Source: Portulaca oleracea
Taxonomy: Eukaryota > Streptophyta > Magnoliopsida > Caryophyllales > Portulacaceae
Assembly: GCA_029582165.1 (NCBI GenBank)
Contig: CM055870.1
Location: forward strand, 42,267,513 to 42,331,512
Length of the DNA stretch: 64,000 nucleotides
Reading direction: 5' to 3'
The notes beneath the pieces were generated by a model, which was not told where the DNA came from, made no database searches, and saw only the letters and a list, made by a program, of their open reading frames with translations. Position numbers and translations under genes: made by a program. Positions within the stretch are counted from its first letter, which is position 1. Every line of letters starts with the position of its first letter. Positions 20,892 through 32,164 of the stretch are shown here, piece after piece.

Positions 20892-21620
20892 TTAGACACA
20901 GATGTCCTTCAAGTAATCAAAGTCTTTGACGACATGATACCCCAAGTGCTTGGATAGGCTGCTCTTGAGTCCTTGCTTAAAGGTAGATAACTGCAGGCGG
21001 AGAGGGATTATCTCATTGATGTGGGACAATTTTGTATGCCATCTCTCAAAGTAATCCATAAAGGACTCATCATCCCGCTGCTTCATGGCGGTTAGGTCAT
21101 CCACTGTAGCTTGTTTCTTTTGGATGTGTGTGTAATGGTGGATGAAAGCTTTGAATAATTCAGTCCAGTTGGCTTTGATTTGGGGTGACAGCGCGTGATA
21201 CCATACCTTTGCTTCTCCATCTAAGGTGGATGGGAAGACGGTAGAGTATAAGTCAACATCAATTTGGTTCAAAGGTGCCAGCCTCATGAACTCCTCAAAA
21301 TGATGAATAGGGTTCTCAGAAGGTTTGAACCTAATATTCGAGACTTCAACTTTGTCAGCTATCTTCAAAGTCGGTTGAACAGGCAATGGAACCTCTAAGT
21401 ATTTATCTGCAAAGGCCGGCACAGAGCTCATTACCTTGGTGAGGCTCTCTACCTTCTGTTCAAGGGCCTTAACAGCGGGGTCCCTTGTAGGTTTTGACAC
21501 TTCACGTGTTTTAACCTTAGCCTTGGATATCCCTGTTCCTCCAGAATCTAGGGATGTCTTGATGATTTCAGGTTCAGATTCATATCCATGCATTTCTTTG
21601 TCATCCTCTTCAGCATTCAA
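20892..21620 (-). pseudogene. Ogre Gag core (retrotransposon gag domain)
   Basis: 242 codons. After an acidic start and a short coiled coil (VKALEQKVESLTKVM) comes the conserved gag core: KVWYHALSPQIKANWTEL, then FIHHYTHIQKKQATVDDL, then ESFMDYFERWHTKLSHI. This is the capsid-like segment of Ty3/gypsy Gag in the Tat clade. It ends at TAG just before the C-terminal pieces. It overlaps the upstream frame by 11 nt, which suggests a frameshift, not two genes. Confidence 0.8.
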
Positions 21621-21996
21621 CTAACTTGGTGTTGATCTTAGTGATGGCTTGCAGCATGCCATCCATCACCAGTTGTTGTTCATTCAGCCTTTTACCCATC
21701 TTCTGCTCCTGCTCTAGGGAATTAGCGAATACAAGACCCTGCATCTTAGCGTAGAGCTCGTCCAAATGCTTCGTGATGTTAACTTCGGTGCTTTGGACCG
21801 GGATCTCTTGGAATTGCTCTCCAGACATGATGTCGTCACTAGTTGCAGATGGATCGTAATACGGGTTCGGAATCAAACGACCAGTTCGCGGATCTCGAAT
21901 GCGGGCTCGGAGTCGATCACCAATGATACCTGCATGGAAATTTAAGGTTAGAACACTCGATGACATACTCTGACACATACTTTCCGATGCATGCAT
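21610..21996 (-). pseudogene. Ogre Gag N-terminal part
   Basis: About 128 codons in another frame than the Gag core. It contains RARIRDPRTGRLIPNPYYDP, then Glu/Gln-rich helices (SLEQEQKMGKRLNEQQL) that look like a coiled coil. There is no catalytic motif. Together with 20892-21620 it makes one Gag with a frameshift near 21615. Confidence 0.6.
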
Positions 21997-23275
21997 GTCC
22001 TAAGAGACCTATACGATCCTAAGTGACTCGACGCATATATGCTGACACAAGAGACTCACCCACTTTTGGGAGTGCATGACCTAACTCTATATGGACCTAT
22101 GAACAAAACATTATAAACGGCCGCACAAAGCCAAACATAGCGAGTGGGTCTTAAATCGATAGGTCCAAGTCAGTGTTTCTCAATTCGGATGGGCCCAAGC
22201 CATGACCGACCGTTTTAAGGAGAATCCATAACTTGGCCCAACAATTCAGACAGCTCGAGCCATAATGACTATTATGCGGACTAGAATAATGTTTCACCAA
22301 GACTGACGACCCATTTTTTTTTTACCTCTCTTTTATTTATTGCATTTTTTTTCTATTTTAGTCGAGGAAAATGGATATTGTAAAGGATTGAATAAAGTCA
22401 ACAATAAGCGAGCCGTAATTAATTTATGGGCCTAATCAACAAATCCAATATGGTTGGGCCTAACAAGGGGCCGACCATAAATGCGGGGGATTTATTAATT
22501 AAATCTACAAATTAATTTTCCCGAGCCTAGTGACTATTATGCAATCTAAAAGGCTATCCATTAACTTTGTTGGACTTTTTAATTTATCTTCGTTAGGAGA
22601 ATTTTGTAAAGGGTCATATAATATCATCAAAGGCGAGTCGATTTTATTTATTAATTAAAATAATCACCCTTCAAGCATAAATGGGCCCTTCCACTTGGGC
22701 TAACCATGATACTTTTTTTTAGTCAATTATTCTAATTAATCAATAATCATTTTCTCAACCAAATAAATTTTATATGGACTAGAACAAAACCTCTAAACTA
22801 TGGTCGACTCTAAAATAAAAGAAGAAAGGGAAGGGGTAGCACATAGCACATAGCATACAACATGAGGGGATACTCTAAACCAAGGTTCTATGTTCATGGA
22901 TTTTTCTACGGTTGGATTACATGGCCTACCTCACGTTTTCATCTCGGTGCTCCATACCCTTAGGTAAGGAGTGTCAGGTATTGCTGAAAGAACTTCAAGG
23001 AAGCCCTTTGAGTGTAACGCGGGGAAAGGAGAGGCCAAATGCTTGGCGATGTAGAGTGCATCACACAAGTAGTGGCCTACCCGCTCTCGAGGGAATCACC
23101 TAGGTATACTTAAACCGTCACCTTTGTGCTAACGTATCAAAAGACACGATTACTGTCCCGGTATGCAAAGGATGCCTAAAAAGAATTATAAAATCGCGAA
23201 ATAAATCAACTTCTCCCTTTTACAATTTCAAATTAATTCGATTTTTTCAAGTTTCACCCTCTTTTTAAGTTTAAG
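21997..23275 (-). other. Ogre 5' leader between PBS and gag
   Basis: About 1.28 kb with no supportable ORF. AT-rich, with many GGGCC/GGCCC words (for example TGGGCCC at 22191 and 22683). Confidence 0.6.
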
Positions 23276-23293
23276 TCCCCGGTGGAGTCGCCA
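23276..23293 (-). other. Ogre primer binding site
   Basis: The minus strand reads TGGCGACTCCACCGGGGA starting three bases after the LTR end. This is the PBS type I associate with Tat/Ogre elements (tRNA-Arg 3' end). The tRNA match itself should be confirmed by alignment. Confidence 0.85.
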
Positions 23294-23296
23294 ATC

Positions 23297-24876
23297 TGTA
23301 GGACTCGGAAAAATTCCTGTTTGGGGAAATTGTTTTCGGATGCGCTACTTAAGTGATCGGGAGCCGACTAAGGTTGCTTAATCCTTAAATAAAGATATTT
23401 TTATTTTATGAAATTCATTTTCGGGGGTAACTTTATTTATTTTACAAATTCTTTTATATTATTAAAATATACGAAATTACACTAAAATAATTTACTAATA
23501 AATTTAGTACCGGCCCATTATTCCATCCGGGCCCAAGAAGTAGCAAAGGGACCACCATGAGGCCCTAAAACCCGTGCGGGTTTTATGGCTCCATGGACTA
23601 GGCCCTGTGCAACTTCGACCCAGGGAAAATGGGATGAAGATTAATAAAACCCGTGTGGGTTTTGTTGATCTTTTGGCCCATTTTCTCTTGGGTAGCCTTA
23701 GATTAATAAAAAGTGGTACTAAAATATTCGTAAGGATTTTAGTGTAATTATCGTTTATTTTAAATAACTAAAAGAATTTATAAAAAGTGATAAGAATCGC
23801 CAGCTGATTTAAAGAAAATCGACAAACCATGAAAACAATAAAAATAACTCCGGTCTACAAAACCCGATTCTAAGTCCGGGGGTAAGGTTACGAATTCGAG
23901 AATTATAAGAACTCTCGAATTCGCCTGTTAGAAACCAAACTCTACTAAAATCGACATTAAAATGAAATACAACGGGGAGAAGTTTAATAGATTTCGCAAA
24001 ATTATATTTTTAATCATGCAATATAAAAGAACAAGGTTTTAATTTACAAAATATGCACACGTAATGGAAATGAAATACGAATTACATGATTAAATAATAC
24101 AATGATAAGAAAATGAGAGCGAACCTCTTGGATTTATAAGCCCGAATGCGCCGTCCGAAGATCTTGACCATGCCTTGACTTGGTGGATGGAAAGGGCGAG
24201 TATCAAGGTGATGAAAAGTGATATATGGGTAATGATTTGATGAGAATTTAGTAGAGTGAAGGTAGTGGTAATATGAGAGTTTAAGAGAGTGTAGGTAGGA
24301 TTATGATGATAGTTGGTGAGAATAGGAGTATAATGGTGATGGTTTGTGAGAGTTGTTGATGATTAGTGAGGGTGAAATGAGGGGTATTTATAGGTGAATG
24401 AGGTGGTGTTTAGGAGGGAAATGGAGGGAAAATCATGGGGGACACATCCCCATGATCATGCCATGCAATCACGTAGCACCCAAGTCAAGGGCAAAGGTCA
24501 AAGCACATGGGGCTAATATCAAGGGAGGGTGATCAAGCTGATTTTGGCACCAGATTCTAGAAATAAACCCCGCGCGGGTTTTATAGTTCCCGCACACGGA
24601 TCGTTGACGTGGAGCAGAACGACGCGTTTTGGCCAGAAGATAACCGCGCGGGTATTGAAGTCTGGGCTGGGGCGTGCCTTGGGCCTGTCCTGGTTCTGGG
24701 CCGCTTTCTTGATTAAAACCCGTGCGGGTTTTGTCGCTGGAACTGGGTCGTTTTCTTTTTTGTTGTTTTGCTTGTATTGCTCATTGAACCAATGATCCGT
24801 TTTGGTATCAGCCCAAATGCTTTATTCACACTTTTGATAAGTCGGGATTATATCGGTGAAAATCCCGGTGTCCACA
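23297..24876 (-). repeat. Ogre 5' LTR
   Basis: 1580 bp. On the minus strand it begins TGTGGACACCGGG and ends GAGTCCTACA. TATAAATA (minus) is at 24385-24392. Palindromic words of type AAAACCCGTGCGGGTTTT occur at 23567, 23646, 24565 and 24715, with weaker ones at 24588 and 24643. Confidence 0.85.
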
Positions 24877-24961
24877 GAGTGAAACACGGGTTGAGCAAGC
24901 CCTAAGCAAGGAGAGGGCTGTCATTGCCTTACTCCTCTTAGAAGCAAACAAATGTGAGGAA

Positions 24962-25975
24962 GTGAAACCCATGCACCCTCTGGTGGCACCCCTCATTGCC
25001 AAGTTCGGTGGCGTCTTTCTCGAAGAGTTACCACTGGGTTTTCCGCCCACGAGAGGTATTGAGCACCCAATCGATCTTATTCCTAGAGCTCTTCTCCCCT
25101 ACAAAGCAGCATATCGTTGCAATCCCCAAGAGACCAAGGAACTTCAACGACAAGTGGATGAGCTCGTTTCTCGGGGTTATGTGCATGAGAGTATGAGCCC
25201 TTGTTCCGTACCGGCTCATTTGGTTCCCAAGAAGGTTGGCACTTATCAGATGTGCGTCGATAGTCAGGCTATCAACAACATCACCATCAAGTATTGGTAT
25301 CCCATACCGAGGCTTGACGATGTAATCGACGAGTTGCATGGATCAAGTATATTTTCCAAGAACGACCTCCGGAGTGGTTATAATTAGATTCGTATGTGGG
25401 AAGGAGATGAATGGAAGAGGACTTTCAAAACTAAGGGGGGGTTGTATGATTGGCTTGTTATGTCCTTTGGCCTCTCCAACGCCCCTAGCACTTTCATGCG
25501 ACTTATGAATGAGGTTTTGAGACCATTCATCGGCAAGTTCATGGTGCTATATTTTGACGACATCCTTATCTATTCCAAGAGTGAAACCAAGCACCTTTCA
25601 CACTTGGAGTCCATCTTCCGGGTTTTACGACAGCAGAAGTTATTTGGGAAGCTCGAGAACTGTGAATTCTTCACACCCCAAGTCACTTTTCTTGGGTACA
25701 TTGTATCTGACCCGGGTTTCTCTATGGATCCCTCGAAGGTGGAAGCGATTCGATCTTGGCCTATTCTCTCCACCCTTACGGAGGTGCAAAGTTTACATGG
25801 TCTAGCCTCCTTTTATCGCCGGTTCACTCGAGGTTTTAGCACCCTTACCGTTCCCATCACCGAATGTATGAAAAAGGGAACCTTTGAGTGGACCAAGGCG
25901 GCACAAACAACTTTTGAGAGGTTTAAGGCCAAATTGTGTCAGGCTCCAGTACTTACTCTCCCGGACTTCGTGTAG
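24962..25975 (+). pseudogene. Chromovirus reverse transcriptase
   Basis: Two pieces split by an in-frame TAG at 25385-25387. Piece one holds PTRGIEHPIDLIPRALLPYK, then VPKKVGTYQMCVDSQAIN (the RT fingers; canonical D-x-R is D-S-Q here). Piece two holds the [20 protein letters not shown] block and [10 protein letters not shown], the catalytic YXDD box, then the connection region. It ends at a TAG at 25973. Inactive because of the stop and the fingers substitution. Confidence 0.9.
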
Positions 25976-26460
25976 GTTTTCGAGGTTGATTGCGACGCGA
26001 GTGGAGTTGGCATTGAGGTCGTCTTAATGTAAAACCAACGCTTTAAGAATGAGGACTTCAAATTACACCTCGATGGTGGTGATGGCTCCTGCGCGAAGTT
26101 CGGAATGAGGACTTCGCGCAGGTTTTTGAGGTTTATCACAAGTCTTGTAGCACGTAGGAACCAAATTTCAGCGAAACGCTTAGTGGGTCGAGGAAGAATT
26201 ATTTTACCTACGACTATGAGTTCTATGCCCTTGTACGTGCCTTCAATCACTGGTCCCACTACTTGAGGCCTAGCTAGTTTGTCCTTCATTCAGATCACGA
26301 GGGTCTTAAGTATTCGAACGAACAACACAAGTTTAACACTCGCCATGTCAAGTGGGTCGAGTTTCTTCAAAGCTTCAACTTTGTGGTAAAGCATAAGAAG
26401 GGGAGTGACAACACAGTTGCCGATGCACTTTTTAGGAGACATTCTCTTCTTTCGGTGGTT
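25976..26460 (+). pseudogene. Chromovirus RNase H, rearranged
   Basis: The start VFEVDCDASGVGIEVVLM resembles the first Asp motif of Ty3 RNase H. It is interrupted at about 26040-26122 by a copy of integrase-region sequence and a 12-bp hairpin. It resumes in other frames with the [12 protein letters not shown] and HSDHEGLKYS-like blocks and ends with FNFVVKHKKGSDNTVADAL. Multiple frame changes. Confidence 0.7.
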
Positions 26461-27135
26461 GAAGCGAGGGTCCTTGGATTCCAACACATGCGGGAGTTTT
26501 ACAAGGAGGATGAGGACTTCAAATTACACCTCGATGGTGGTGATGGCTCCTACGTGCTACAAGATGGGTTCCTTTTCAAGGGGAATAAATTGTGCGTGAC
26601 CAAGTGCCCTTTGAAAAAATTGCTCGTGCGAGAGGTTCACGAGGGTGGTCTTGACAGTCATTTCAGCATCAACAAGACCACCGACATGTTAAAAGAGCAT
26701 TTTTATTGCCCAAGAATGGGGACCGATGTACAAGATGTGATATCCAAGTGAATTTCTTGCCACTATGCCAAAATTCAGTTCCACCAAGGGCTTTATACTC
26801 CATTTCCTATTCCGAATGGCCCGTAGGACTTCTTAAGTATAGACTTTATTGTTGCTCTTCCTCGAATCGTGCACGGTAAACATGCAATACTCATCGTTTT
26901 GGACCGCTTCTCCAAAATGGCGCACTTCATTGCTTGTGAGAAGACCGATGACGCCACTCACATTGCTACTTTATTCTTTCGAAAGAGAGTGAGATTTCAT
27001 GGTGTTCCACAGACTATTGTCTCGGATCATGCTACCAAATTTGTGAGTCATTTTTGGCGGTCTCTATGGAAGCTCCTTGGAATTAAGCTACTCTTTAGCA
27101 CATCACATCATCCACAAACTGATGGTCAAACTTAA
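26461..27135 (+). pseudogene. Chromovirus integrase
   Basis: Zinc-binding region: HEGGLDSHFSINKT with the downstream Cys region broken by TGA (about 26749). Catalytic core: first Asp in [10 protein letters not shown], second in [10 protein letters not shown]. The expected Glu after TDGQT is a TAA stop at 27133-27135, so the DDE triad is lost by a stop at the Glu codon. Other features ([23 protein letters not shown]) are canonical. Confidence 0.85.
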
Positions 27136-27864
27136 GTGACAACAAGACTCTCAATACCTTACTATAGGGTCTTGTGAGCAAGAGTCTATGGGATTGGGAT
27201 TCCAAGCTTTGCTGCGCCGAGTTGGCCTACAACTTGGCTTCTTCTGTCGCTACGGGACATTCTCCCTTCGACTTGCTATGGGGTCAATCCTATCACTCCC
27301 ATCGAGCTCATCCCTCTTCCATTAGAGCCGAGAGCAAATTTAGAAGCTAGCGAGAAAGCCACCGAGATTCAAAAGCTTCACCGGCAAATTCGTGACAAGA
27401 TCTAGCGAACTAATGAACTTTAAAAATCCTGGGTCAACGAGTATCGACGTGAAATCACATTCAAACCCGGAGACTTGGTTTGACTTCACTTGAGGAAGGA
27501 ACGGTTCCTTTCCAGGAGGAAAAGTAAACTTATGCCACGAAGTGAGGGACCGTTCAAGATATTGGAGAAGATAAACAACAAAGCGTATAAGCTCGATCTT
27601 TCGGGGGATATGGGGATCTCCTCTACCTTCAACATTGGGGATCTTTCACCGTATATTGAGGACGACGAACCCGATGCGGATTTGAGGGAAAATCCTCTTC
27701 AAGAAGGGGAGGATGAAGATTCCCGAGTACCGTTCTCATCCCTCATCACATTCGCTAAGCGAGCCGCCTCTGCTACATCAAACCTTGAAGTTCAATTCAT
27801 GGCGAAACTCGGAAATTTGAGGTTAGTCTCGACCATCCAATGGATGGGCTCCGAGGCCTTCTAA
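27136..27864 (+). pseudogene. Chromovirus integrase C-terminal region
   Basis: After several frame changes, 27490-27864 reads KLMPRSEGPFKILEKINNKA and STFNIGDLSPYIEDDEPD, the GPY/F-type region and tail typical of chromovirus integrases. Final stop at 27862-27864. No convincing chromodomain. Confidence 0.75.
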
Positions 27865-27949
27865 GAAGGCTCGCACGAATCCATCAACCTCGGAGGCCTC
27901 GGGATCGGACCAGGCCGTCCCAAGAAGTTGAAATAGGTGGTAACGGGGT

Positions 27950-29320
27950 TCGGATGTGGTCTTGGATAAAAACATGCAAGGTGGAAAGAGTTGAGTGAAG
28001 GAAACATGCACAGCAAGCGGTCACGCCCGCTACAACACTTGTAGCACCCGCGACCATGGCAGTAAAAGCCAGGGGAAGGAATTATCATACCGTTACGCCC
28101 GCGATGCCATGGAGGCCAATACAGGGAAGTTGGACAGAACGTTGTGACACCCGCGATAGCACTTCGTCGCGCGTGCTACGTCCGGGGTGTCGCGCTCGCA
28201 ATAGCAAGTGTAGCGCCTGTTATATCGCGCCACTGCTGAATCGCCCTGTCCACTTCGACCCGTCACGCCCGCGACCATTTCTGACACGCCTGCAACTGAC
28301 CTGATTTACGCGTGTTTTTTGCTTAAAATGGTTGTGTTTAAGGCCTAATTTTCCCCCTTGCATAAATACTCTATTTTTCACTGTTTTCAAGGAGACTTTG
28401 ATTATTATGTTAATGATTTTGGGAATACCATTAATTCCTCCCCAAATCTTGTTTACTTTATCCAATTGATTATTGGTGGGGTTACAAGTCATTTCTTTAT
28501 TGATTAGTGGTGGATCACCGTTAGCTGATCATGGTGGAGTGTTAGGCCATTGATGGTGAATTTCTTCCTTTATCCAAGGGTCATACCCAATCTGATGGTG
28601 TTCAAGGTTATTGTTCTTGGTTGAGTTGTGAATTATTACTCAAGCTTCTTCTTTCCCTCCACACATATGCTCCAATATATTATCAAGGTTCATCATATGT
28701 GAGAGTGATGATGGACTTTGGGAAGTAAGCTTTAACTTACCACTCGAGAGAGGGAAGTTAATGCTATTGTATCTTTATGATCCTCACAATTAACAACTTA
28801 ATACCAATTACTCCTAAAACTATGAAAACAATGCTTAGTCCTTCACTACGTCGACCTGGTTGTTCCCCCGAGCCCTTGCTATTATCGTCTGTTAGATCTT
28901 TATCCTTTTTGTGTTCCCCGTGGTTTAGTTCAAAACATTCATTTCCATTACAATCGTGGACCTAACTTGAACCTAATATCCAACTAGAGTTTAAGGGCCC
29001 CAGCTCCCCAAGTCTGACTCGACCGCTAATATGGTACACTCGATTATTGTTAAACAGTCTTGTGCTCTTTATCCAAATTAACTATTTAGTGGTGCAAATA
29101 AGCCTTCCCTTAATTTATGTGTGGTGGATTATCCTTTATCAAATCATGGTGGGTTAATCAAATCTTGGTGGTGATTCTCTTTATCCAAGATTGTATGGGG
29201 TTCAAATTGTTCATCTTTTTGGTGTTCTTCAAGCCATCGTTGTGATTATTATTTTCAAGTTATCATCAATTATTGATACTCAAGCAAATTTGTCTTTCTC
29301 CCCATCCTGATACACTACAA
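27950..29320 (+). repeat. Chromovirus LTR (approximate limits)
   Basis: Follows the pol end. It has a GC-rich U3-like part (28020-28295) with recurring CACGCCCGC/CACCCGCG words, a TATA-like CATAAATACT at 28361 and a T-rich leader. Within it, 28490-28690 and 29090-29300 are related to each other. I could not fix the TG/CA ends because no partner LTR is seen. Confidence 0.5.
28022..28369 (+). promoter_or_regulatory. Chromovirus LTR promoter: CGCCCGC word pairs and TATA-like box
   Basis: Word pairs separated by 21 bp: CCCGC at 28026/28047, GCGCTCG/GCGCCTG at 28192/28213, ACGCCCGC/ACGCCTGC at 28265/28286. TATA-like ATAAATACT follows at 28362, about 70 bp after the last word. The words are not perfect palindromes here. 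Confidence 0.55.
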
Positions 29321-29329
29321 TTCCTTTGA

Positions 29330-30200
29330 GAATTTGAATGGGGAACTTTTTCATGGGGATGATGCTCTTAAGGAGTTGAATGATTCCAACCAAGCCTTTT
29401 GGAGGATCTAGAAGATTAATTACAAGGAAACAAATGAGTCAATTTTCAACAAATTAAGTGGAAGGAATCGAGTGGCAATTAAAGACATTCTTAGGCGCAT
29501 TGGTCAATCGTGGAGGCGTTTAGGAAATCTTCTTCTCTAAGAATAGTATCACTCATCCTCCTCCTTTCTATAAGGGGTCGAGGGATGCATAAGAGATTGG
29601 TCAATCGATGGAATGTGGAGTCATCTTTAAGTGCAATGACATAGTGGATGAGAGGAATAAGGTAAGAACCGGCCACTTCCCGCAACTTTAAAGATGTTGC
29701 CTTAATATAGTGACAATGCATGTGTGAGTATGGTACCATCGAGGGATATCATATGCCATCACTACTTGAGATCGACTCAAGAGGAAACCTAAGAGGCGAG
29801 TCTATGTGGAGGATGTCGAATTCGAGGCTCCAACTAGGCTTTGACACCTCTAATAAAAGGAGGGATATATTCGGGAGTATGTCAAGGAGGTCAAAGAACT
29901 CAAATTGGAGATAACTAACATGAGTGAAAAAGATAAGTTATTCATGTTTCTTAAAGGATTACAACCATAGGAAAAATGGTCTTGAAGTGAAAAGGCGTGC
30001 ATGATATCGAATCCGCAATTGTCGTCACTGATACCCTGCCCAAACGTATGTGAGAGTCCTAGAAAGGACCAAGAGAAAAGCCAAGTAACATCGACAAAGG
30101 TAGGAGAGTCAAAACAAGTCACCCGAGAAGGATGGACCCTTCAAAAGCTATGACAAAGACCAGGGTAATGGCAACAACGATGAAGCTTCAAGGCAACTTG
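29330..30200 (+). pseudogene. Chromovirus gag remnant downstream of the LTR
   Basis: 29870-29966 reads REYVKEVKELKLEITNMSEK, followed by a DKLFMFLKGLQP-type end, the well-known chromovirus Gag segment. Upstream, 29330-29520 gives damaged helical sequence that could be the preceding Gag part, with a stop and frame changes. No zinc knuckle is found. Gag directly after an LTR means that this LTR would be the 5' LTR of this piece, though it also follows pol of the preceding piece. Confidence 0.6.
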
Positions 30201-30580
30201 AGTTACTGGGTTGGCCTAGTTCGTATGACAGTTGGATTACTATCCCTAACCTTCTTCACAAGCGATTCAAAGTAAGACATGTCCTAGGATAATGGATACG
30301 CAACTACATTTGGTTGATCAAAATCGTCAATGACTTCAAGTTGCCTTCAAAACTTATGAATACTAGACACGTACAACTCAGATAGCTACAGATGGAGATT
30401 CTTCATAGTACAAGCACATGGAAGGTAATGGGATCTCCACAGGCCGGGATCACACAAATGGTCCACAGATACACTCATGGCCAGCATTCGATTGTACTCC
30501 TCGTTGATTAGGTTCATCGCATAGTGAGATACATTCCCATGAAGATGTTTGAACAATCTAGCTTTCATTCAAATTGAGTG
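30201..30580. other. Unassigned sequence between gag remnant and Athila-type LTR
   Basis: I see no ORF or structural signal here beyond short chance frames. It may be further decayed chromovirus sequence. Confidence 0.3.
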
Positions 30581-30982
30581 TGCAACAGTGTAAAATCATA
30601 ATATATTAAGGTCGTTCGCACAAGGACTAGTTCAACTTACGCACTGGACTATCCCATTACAAAGGATGTTAGGTCAATCAAATTTTGGGTTTTTACTGTT
30701 CAACTATCACTACTCTAATTAAAGTTGTAAACTTTTTTGTGTTTTAACAAATTTACAAAGATGTTAGAGGAATTTATAATCAATTAACTAAATAAGGAGC
30801 TAATCCCAACACTCAACAATTTGCCATAGTTTGGGTTCAATAATCATAATAAGGCCTGTCACCACAATCTTTCAATTTGAGGTGAGTTACTTTAACTAAA
30901 TTAAACAGTTATTCTCATGGCTAGTCAATTTAATCAAAGTTAATAATATACAATGACCCTAAGCATAAAAATGAATTATTTC

Positions 30983-31448
30983 CTAGAGGTCAGTCCCTTT
31001 GTCCCTACTGTGATTTGGAAGTTGAAACTATTGATCACCTCTTCCTCGACTACACTTTTGGGAAAGAGGTAAGGCAATCTTTGGGAATTTGGGGACTTAG
31101 TCATCTGACAACCACCCAAGAATGGAATCAACAGCTGTGTGATCTCCGAAAAACCAGTAAAGACGCTCAACTGAAGTGTGCTTTCCTCACAGCGTATGTC
31201 TATCATATCTGGACTGAAAGGAACAACCGTGTCCACAAGACTCAACGCATTACTCCTCAAATGCTAGTTACAAAAGTAAAAAATGATGTAATAAATAAGG
31301 TCATTATGGTAGCGAAAAATCGGAAAAAATACGACAGACTGGTTGATATAGTACTTAGAATGTAATTTGAGGGATCTTCCCTCCACCCCCTGTATGCTAC
31401 ATTGTTTTGGTTAATATAACCTGTTTTCTTGTGCAAAAAAAAAAAAAC
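30983..31448 (+). mobile_element. 5'-truncated LINE (zinc-binding C-terminal end)
   Basis: Flanked by a 10-bp direct repeat GAATTATTTC at 30973-30982 and 31449-31458, and ending in 13 A residues (31435-31447). The ORF (to 31365) reads CPYCDLEVETIDHLFLDY, the zf-RVT-like zinc-binding end of plant L1-type ORF2, then WTERNNR, which is also typical. Frame open from the truncation point to a TAA. Confidence 0.9.
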
Positions 31449-31869
31449 GAATTATTTCTAACCGAGTTTACACCTATTTAATCTTTGTCAATCCAACTCA
31501 AAATAACGATCTTTTGATCCGATAATTAAGAGTCTAAACCAAGTAAGAGTTGATCAATCAATTACTATGACAAGCAAACCACAAAGATTAAACAACTGCA
31601 GTAAATTACTTCGTACTGAAATTAAGTATCGAAGGTTAATTGATTAACAACGAGTTGATCCCCTAAACTATGAAACTAACTACTCATAGTTGATAAAAAC
31701 TATTACTAAAGTAACATAAATCAAACTGGGAATCATAATTGTATCTAAGATAAGAGATAGTCACGATTCAACAATCGATTAAAAATCCCTGCCTACAAAA
31801 GTTCTCCTTCAACCAAGCTTGAATCTCCTATCTCCAGAACGGTTGTTTTCTCTGGCGGTAGGGAAAAAC

Positions 31870-31940
31870 TTTGAATCATAATAATAATAAGCATAATGAT
31901 AATTATAATGATAATAATAATAACAACAACAATAATATTG
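31870..31940 (+). repeat. ATA/AAT/AAC-type simple repeat
   Basis: Runs of ATA, ATG and AAC trinucleotides with interruptions; low complexity. Confidence 0.8.
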
Positions 31941-31998
31941 AAAAATATATTAAAAAAATTTGGACGTCAGGTCGAGTTGAGGACGCATTCCGACTAAG

Positions 31999-32164
31999 GT
32001 CCGGACGCCCGACAAACGTAGCCAAACCATGGTCTAAACACGCCCAGATCGCGTCCGGGCCATGGTCCGGCCATGTCTGTAGGACGTCCTGCCTTGGCCC
32101 AAACGCGCCTTCAGGGAATTTCGGCCATGGTCCAAATGCAATTGAAGGGCATTTGGACCATGGC
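31999..32164 (-). promoter_or_regulatory. LTR-C palindrome cluster (CCATGG, GTCCGGAC, AGGACGTCCT)
   Basis: GTCCGGAC at 31999, CCATGG at 32027, 32060, 32125 and 32158 (two pairs, each 33 bp apart), AGGACGTCCT at 32081. The last pair forms a perfect 15-bp inverted repeat, GCCATGGTCCAAATG (32124-32138) and its complement (32150-32164). Confidence 0.6.

Larger units (their letters stand above)
18717..24876 (-). mobile_element. Tat/Ogre-like Ty3/gypsy retrotransposon, 5' portion
   Basis: Read on the minus strand: 5' LTR (24876-23297), PBS (23293-23276), leader (to 21997), gag (21996-20450), protease (20078-19404) and a post-protease segment truncated near 18767. RT and integrase are missing here. 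They presumably continue beyond the Athila insertion, outside the window. Its LTR abuts chromovirus RT coding sequence at 24877, so it is nested in that element. Confidence 0.8.
24877..29320 (+). mobile_element. Chromovirus (Ty3/gypsy, CRM/Reina-like), 3' half with LTR
   Basis: Contains RT (24962-25975), damaged RNase H, integrase and C-terminus (to 27864) and an LTR-like region (about 27950-29320). The left edge is the Ogre insertion. Many stops and a local rearrangement show a dead copy. CRM/Reina is my best guess from the RT and integrase phrases; no chromodomain was confirmed. Confidence 0.75.
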
